Assembly: GCA_018881555.1 (NCBI GenBank)
Contig: JACAXG010000233.1
Coordinates: forward strand, 758,015 to 822,014
Direction: 5' to 3'
DNA: 64,000 nt
From: Amblyornis subalaris
Lineage: Eukaryota; Chordata; Aves; Passeriformes; Ptilonorhynchidae
Shown: positions 59,501 through 64,000 of the stretch, in pieces
How the letters are laid out: each line of letters opens with the position of its first letter
Numbering within the stretch: the first letter of the stretch is position 1
Translations under genes and position numbers: made by a program
The notes under the pieces: generated by a model
Database searches by the model: none
What the model was told of the DNA's origin: nothing
What the model saw: only the letters and a program-made list of their open reading frames with translations

Positions 59501-62029
59501 TAAACCCAGAGTAATCCAGCTAAGGTGTCAACAGCATGAGTAGGCTTAGAGGACACCTCTGGGTTATTCTCTGCTTGTACCCACACAGAACTGCAGCAGA
59601 TGCCTCTTTATATTTGCACCATCAACTACTCATTCTTACTTCCTCAATATATTCTCCAATTAATTCTTCACCAAATTTTTAGCCTTTTAACCTCTTCCAC
59701 GCTTCTTTCTGGTTGATGAGTACATTACGTTCAACACAGTAAAAATAATCAGCATTAAAGTCAATATATGTCACATCTATTTTATACATTATTGAAAAGG
59801 CAAACTGGCAACTGTTCTGGTGTCCAAAACTCACTACAGACTTTACGTACTCTCTATTTTGGTCTGACTTCTGCAATGTGGAACATTACCACACTGTCTG
59901 TTAGTATTTTTGTATCAAATACAAATCTGGACTACAGATTCAGCAAGGTAATTTCTCTTCCCCAGTCTTCCATTACCAAAAGTTGCAACATTTACCATTT
60001 CCAGCTACAATTTACACAATTTGGGCCAAAAATTCCCTTGAACACAACAGCCTGAAACCCAACACAGCTCCCCAATAAACTGAAAGTTGGTGGATCCATC
60101 CTCTTCCGAAAAACCAGCCTTGGTCACACAAAAAGCCTGGCCAGCTCACTATTCTGTCTGAAAGCAGGCTGGGATGGATGCTTAAATAAGAATGTATGAC
60201 CAAGAACCGGGAGATCTTCCCCATGAACATATCCTCCCAGCTTCCAGCAACATACAGTTTAGAAATTTATTGAGCCAAATCTTTGAAGATTTTTTTCTGA
60301 CTCCTTTTAGAGCATAGCTACATTTTCAGACATCCACAGTGTTCCATACAGACATGAGGATGGAGCTCCCAGCTCCACCACTGCAGAGAAAAGCCAGGTA
60401 AGTTCTGGGAGACAGACACTCATTCTGGTTCTTCTCCGATCCTGCCCACATGGTTCTTGGACGAGTTCCCTGCAATGTGCACAGTGACACTTACCTGATT
60501 TGCCACTGTTTCAAGGGATAGCAAGACCAGTTAAAACATTTTGTCTGTAGAACACAAGAGAAAGACTGGTTCTGTACGGCATGACAGTGCTGCCAATACT
60601 GTGTATGAAGTGCAGGACGTGACAGAGTAGACGAGGAGTCAGATGAATCTCATCTTTTATTCAGATCTACAAGCCTGACAGCTCTCACCACTTGCCAGAT
60701 GGTGACAGGTACATTTAAAAAAAAAAAATTAAAAAAAATTCTTTTTTTGACATCCTCGCTTCGCTAACAAAGGAGCTATTTAAAAATTCGACATGCTCCC
60801 TTGGAAAGCTTTAAATAGTTTCTGAATGTAACTGGCATTATGCTGTAACCCAATATTAAATAGTTTTGGGGATGAATTGTTTAAATTGTTGAGGAAAACC
60901 TACATTTAAGTGTTACAAAGGGAAGGACGTGCTGCTGTCTGTGGGAGGAACTCGGCTGCAGGCAGAAGGATCTGGCCACCACCAGCTATCCTGGACAAGT
61001 AACCAGAGAAGGTCCCTATCTCAGTCAGGAATGTAGACTACTTTTATCTTCAGTGCACCATATCCTCTTTACATAACTTGAAGACATCTTGTTCTAATCA
61101 TGCAGGCAGTACTATGCTGCCTGTAGTCTGCAGCTGCTGAAAGTTTGGAGAGTTTTGAGCTTCAAGTCTCCACTCTCCAAACTCTTGCATGACCAGAAAA
61201 TGTGAAGTGAGAACAGAAGAGGAACAGATACGTACAGAGCAGAATTTCAGTTCAACATTTAAAATTACTTTCCTTTATGGACAATCAGACATCTGTCAAT
61301 CTCCTGTAATTAAAGGCAAATCAAAACAGAAACTCTGCAGATTATTAGACACATTAATTAGATACAATTCACTGTATCCAGAGAATTAGCACCCTGTTCA
61401 GCCCTCCCTTCCAGCATTTTGCATCCAGTGGCCATAGTGTGCTTCAAGCACTGCTCAGCTCTGCAAATACTGACTAGAAGATAGAGAAACATTTGTAACG
61501 CTTTAAAGTTTTCTAGCAGGAATCAGTGCTCAGGTTCTCAACATGAACATTAAAACTACTATCAGATGCAGAATTAACTGTTTCCCAAAGTCATACTCCA
61601 TGGAGAGACACACTGGTAACAGCTTCTCATCCACAGCTATTTTCTTCTGTTTTCTTCTAAAATGTTTCCTTACAGAAGGGGAATATTGTTGTGGTGAGAA
61701 CACTTGGCAGGTGAAAACAACACACATTCAGATACAGCCCAGGGAATGAGGTAGCTGAATGCCTCCTTTTAGCTATTTAAAAATAATTCCCTGTAATCAC
61801 TAATAGGCTGGTGATGGGACCAAGAGAAAAGAAAAAAGATTGTTTGATAATGAAAATTAGCTTTTGCTCCCTGAAAGGCAGATTTCTAACAAACGACAGT
61901 TAAGAGAAGCTGATGCTGTCCTCGGTTTGAGGGGTGAAACACGTGTCACAGCTTGGGAATTCCTTACCAGAGGCATCTCAAAATGTCCCTGGCTTTGCTG
62001 AGTCAAAGATATGGGAAAGGGTTGTTAAA

Positions 62030-62086
62030 GAAATTAGAGTTGGAACTGGATGATCTCTAAGGTCCCTTCCAACCCAAACCACCCTG
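62030..62086 (+). mobile_element. CR1 LINE 3' tip (mirror copy of 4042-4098)
   Basis: The reverse-complement counterpart within the right arm: GATGATCTCTAAGGTCCC, TTCCAACCCAAACCACCCTG. Confidence 0.75.
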
Positions 62087-62255
62087 TTTCTATGTTGCCC
62101 AGAAGTCATCACAGTGCAGGCCCAGAAAACAGGCAAGAGAAATTCAACATTTTAAAAAAAAACTGATAAGAGGTGATGAGTATTTTCCACCTTTCAAGAG
62201 TAAAAAGGGATCAAATAACCACATGTAGCCATCCCTGAATTCATGTATCACTCAC

Positions 62256-62438
62256 CAGGTCTATATTTTGCATGATGTCCTGGAAGGAGGGGTGGGTTCG
62301 AAACTGCTCGAACAGATCCCGCTTGTAAAGCAGCGCGTACACCAGGTTGGGGTTGTGATGGAGGGAATTGGTCAGGCAGGAGTTGATGATCTCCAGCATC
62401 ATCCGGATCACTTCCTCGATCACATTCAGGTCTTGAGC
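62256..62438 (-). pseudogene. DYM: Antisense duplicate of DYM exon 3690-3872
   Basis: This is an exact reverse-complement copy of the antepenultimate DYM coding exon, with both splice sites intact (acceptor side at 62439-62440, donor GTGAGT side ending at 62255). It encodes the same 61 residues on the minus strand. No copy of the two following exons is seen at mirrored distances, because the mirrored segment switches to unrelated sequence at 59074. The copy therefore cannot be part of a normal DYM transcript. If the duplication is real it is an orphan exon. If it is an assembly artefact the copy does not exist in the animal. I label it pseudogene for lack of a better class. Confidence 0.7.
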
Positions 62439-63741
62439 CTTTAAGACAGGAGTAAAAGGTTAGTGTGCCCTTTTCCATTGTAAAATACTCAGTAATAAAG
62501 GCAGCGCACAGGCAATTATTACTAATAGAGCTATTAACCGGTTAATGTCTCTATGGTGAGCAAATCTGGCATCCCCGTGTCTGGAAAGGACACTGTTTTC
62601 TCCTGTAATCACCAAAATTTTAATTGAAATCACACTGGTATTCAGCCTCATAGCTTGATTCTTCCAACAGGAGCCATCTCCTCATGACATAAAGCATCAC
62701 TGTATTGTAATCAGCCAAATTCACTAATGGTTAAGTGAACACAGTATTTTCAACCCTTCCTATTCTAAGTAAAAGCACTTCAGCATATATTTAATTTATT
62801 ACATTTTCTGTTGAGCCCCTACTCAGGGAAGGAGGGACAGAGAAAAGAGAGAAAAAATATGAGAGAAATAAAAAATGGCAGGTGAAAGAGAAAAGCAAAG
62901 GCAGGAGAAGGAAAACTGATTGGATCAAACACCACTTCACTTTGAACATCAGTCACTGTTACCAGACATTTCCCCTTTGACCTTTTTTTAAAAATTACTT
63001 TCTTGGCATTGAAGAACAATAGTAATAAGTGAAAAAAGGAATCTCCTTTAGTAGTGCACTTAGCCTTAACACTGAGATAAACCTGTAGAGCTTTTCATCT
63101 TGTCAGTGCCTTTGACAAATCATTCCCGATGATTCTGAAACTCAAACTGCCTAAGCTGAACAAGCTGGTGTGTGAACTCCTGCCAAGCCTCTGGATTTCT
63201 CTCCTTGAGCTCCACATCAGGATATCTCCAATATGTTTTTCAGACTGGAGAGCTGCCTGTCCTCCGTCGGAATAGGTGAAAAAAGGCAATTCTACCTTGT
63301 TTGTGTCTCTAGGTCTCTCCCTCACATCAAACACTGCACTGTGAGACTTCACAGGTCTGGCAAGAATGTGAGTCATACCAAACCAGCTTGAGCTTTTCTG
63401 TTGGGTATGAACAATGAAACCACCGACATTTCCTTTCGCCAACTGCCCACAAAGCTCATTTTCTGAGTTATCAGAAGGCACTTAAACTCTTCAAAACAAG
63501 GCAGTACTTACAATGGCATTTTGTTGGGCTGTCACTCAATCTGTACATAGTTATTTTCTACTATAAAGTAGCACTGTAGGAATTGTCATGTGGCAGATGT
63601 ATGCTCTTACCAAGAGAGGAGAGAGCACAGGAATTTTCATTATCCTATTTAGACCCATAAAGACAGCAAAATTCTTCACTACCACTTTGCTCTGGCTGCT
63701 TTCAATGCAAAGTAAAGGTGCATTTCTTCCTGGAAGTGCAG

Positions 63742-64000
63742 ATCACAGAATCCCACAGTGGTTTGGGTTGGAAGGGACCTTAAAACATCCTGTTCCATCC
63801 TCTGCCATGGGCAGGGACACCTGCCACTAGCGCAGCTTGCTCCAGCCCATCCAACCTGCCCTTGGACACTTCCAGGGATCCAGGGGCAGCCACAGCTTCT
63901 CTGGACAACCTGTGCCAGGGCCTCACCACCCTCACAGCCAGGAATTCCTTCCCAATATCCCATCTAACCCTGCCCTCTGGCACTGGGAAGCCATTCCCCC
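63742..64000 (-). mobile_element. CR1 LINE 3' fragment (mirror copy of 2091-2386, cut by window end)
   Basis: The reverse-complement counterpart of the CR1 at 2091-2386 within the right arm: ATCACAGAATCCCACAGTGG, CTTGGACACTTCCAGGGATC, CCCAATATCCCATCTAACCC. It is truncated by the end of the window. Confidence 0.9.

Larger units (their letters stand above)
59075..64000 (-). repeat. Right arm of the perfect 4.9-kb inverted repeat (cut by window end)
   Basis: This is the reverse complement of 2128-7053 without any visible difference, including mononucleotide runs (60717-60748) and the DYM exon. The symmetry breaks inside a CR1 element at 59074. About 52.0 kb separates the arms. It may be a genuine inverted segmental duplication or a false duplication in the assembly. 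Confidence 0.95.

Noticed and set aside
1..64000. CRISPR arrays, operons, phage or plasmid features
   Set aside because: The sequence is vertebrate intron and intergenic DNA with spliced exons and CR1 LINEs. No regularly spaced direct repeats with unique spacers were seen.

Overview
This is eukaryotic, vertebrate and almost certainly avian DNA. It is intron-rich, moderately AT-rich and CpG-poor, and it carries about two dozen CR1 LINE fragments of the kind typical of bird genomes. No prokaryotic gene organisation, CRISPR array or intact mobile-element coding region is visible. I cannot name the species.

Only one protein-coding gene is recognisable: the 3' end of DYM (dymeclin), on the plus strand. 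Its last three coding exons lie at 3690-3872, 13291-13404 and 45227-45376. They encode the final 148 residues, with intact splice sites, conserved reading frame and stop codon. The introns are about 9.4 kb and 31.8 kb. A 3' UTR follows, with candidate poly(A) signals near 47.04 kb and 47.70 kb. From about 47.7 to 58.6 kb I see intergenic sequence: CR1 copies, a large CCTT/CCTG microsatellite array and a possible LTR relic. In chicken DYM lies, to my knowledge, on the Z chromosome, so Z linkage is a reasonable inference but is not shown here.

The most striking structure is a very large inverted repeat. Positions 2128-7053 recur as their reverse complement at 59075-64000. The mirror is collinear: every pair of positions sums to 66128, with no indel, even in homopolymer runs. 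The right arm runs off the end of the window. It therefore carries a second, antisense copy of the DYM exon at 62256-62438. The inner end of the symmetry falls inside two CR1 copies in opposite orientation (6628-7243 and 58585-59500). This is the expected signature either of a snap-back or recombination event between inverted CR1s, or of an assembly path that left the second CR1 through the wrong flank. Perfect identity over introns and homopolymers makes a false duplication the leading explanation. A very recent or conversion-maintained palindrome is the exciting alternative.

Smaller observations include a 145-bp higher-order period in the tetranucleotide array, a CR1 with a twin-priming-like 5' inversion, a mosaic CR1, an intronic CpG-rich cluster, a tRNA-like relic, and a long purine-biased tract.
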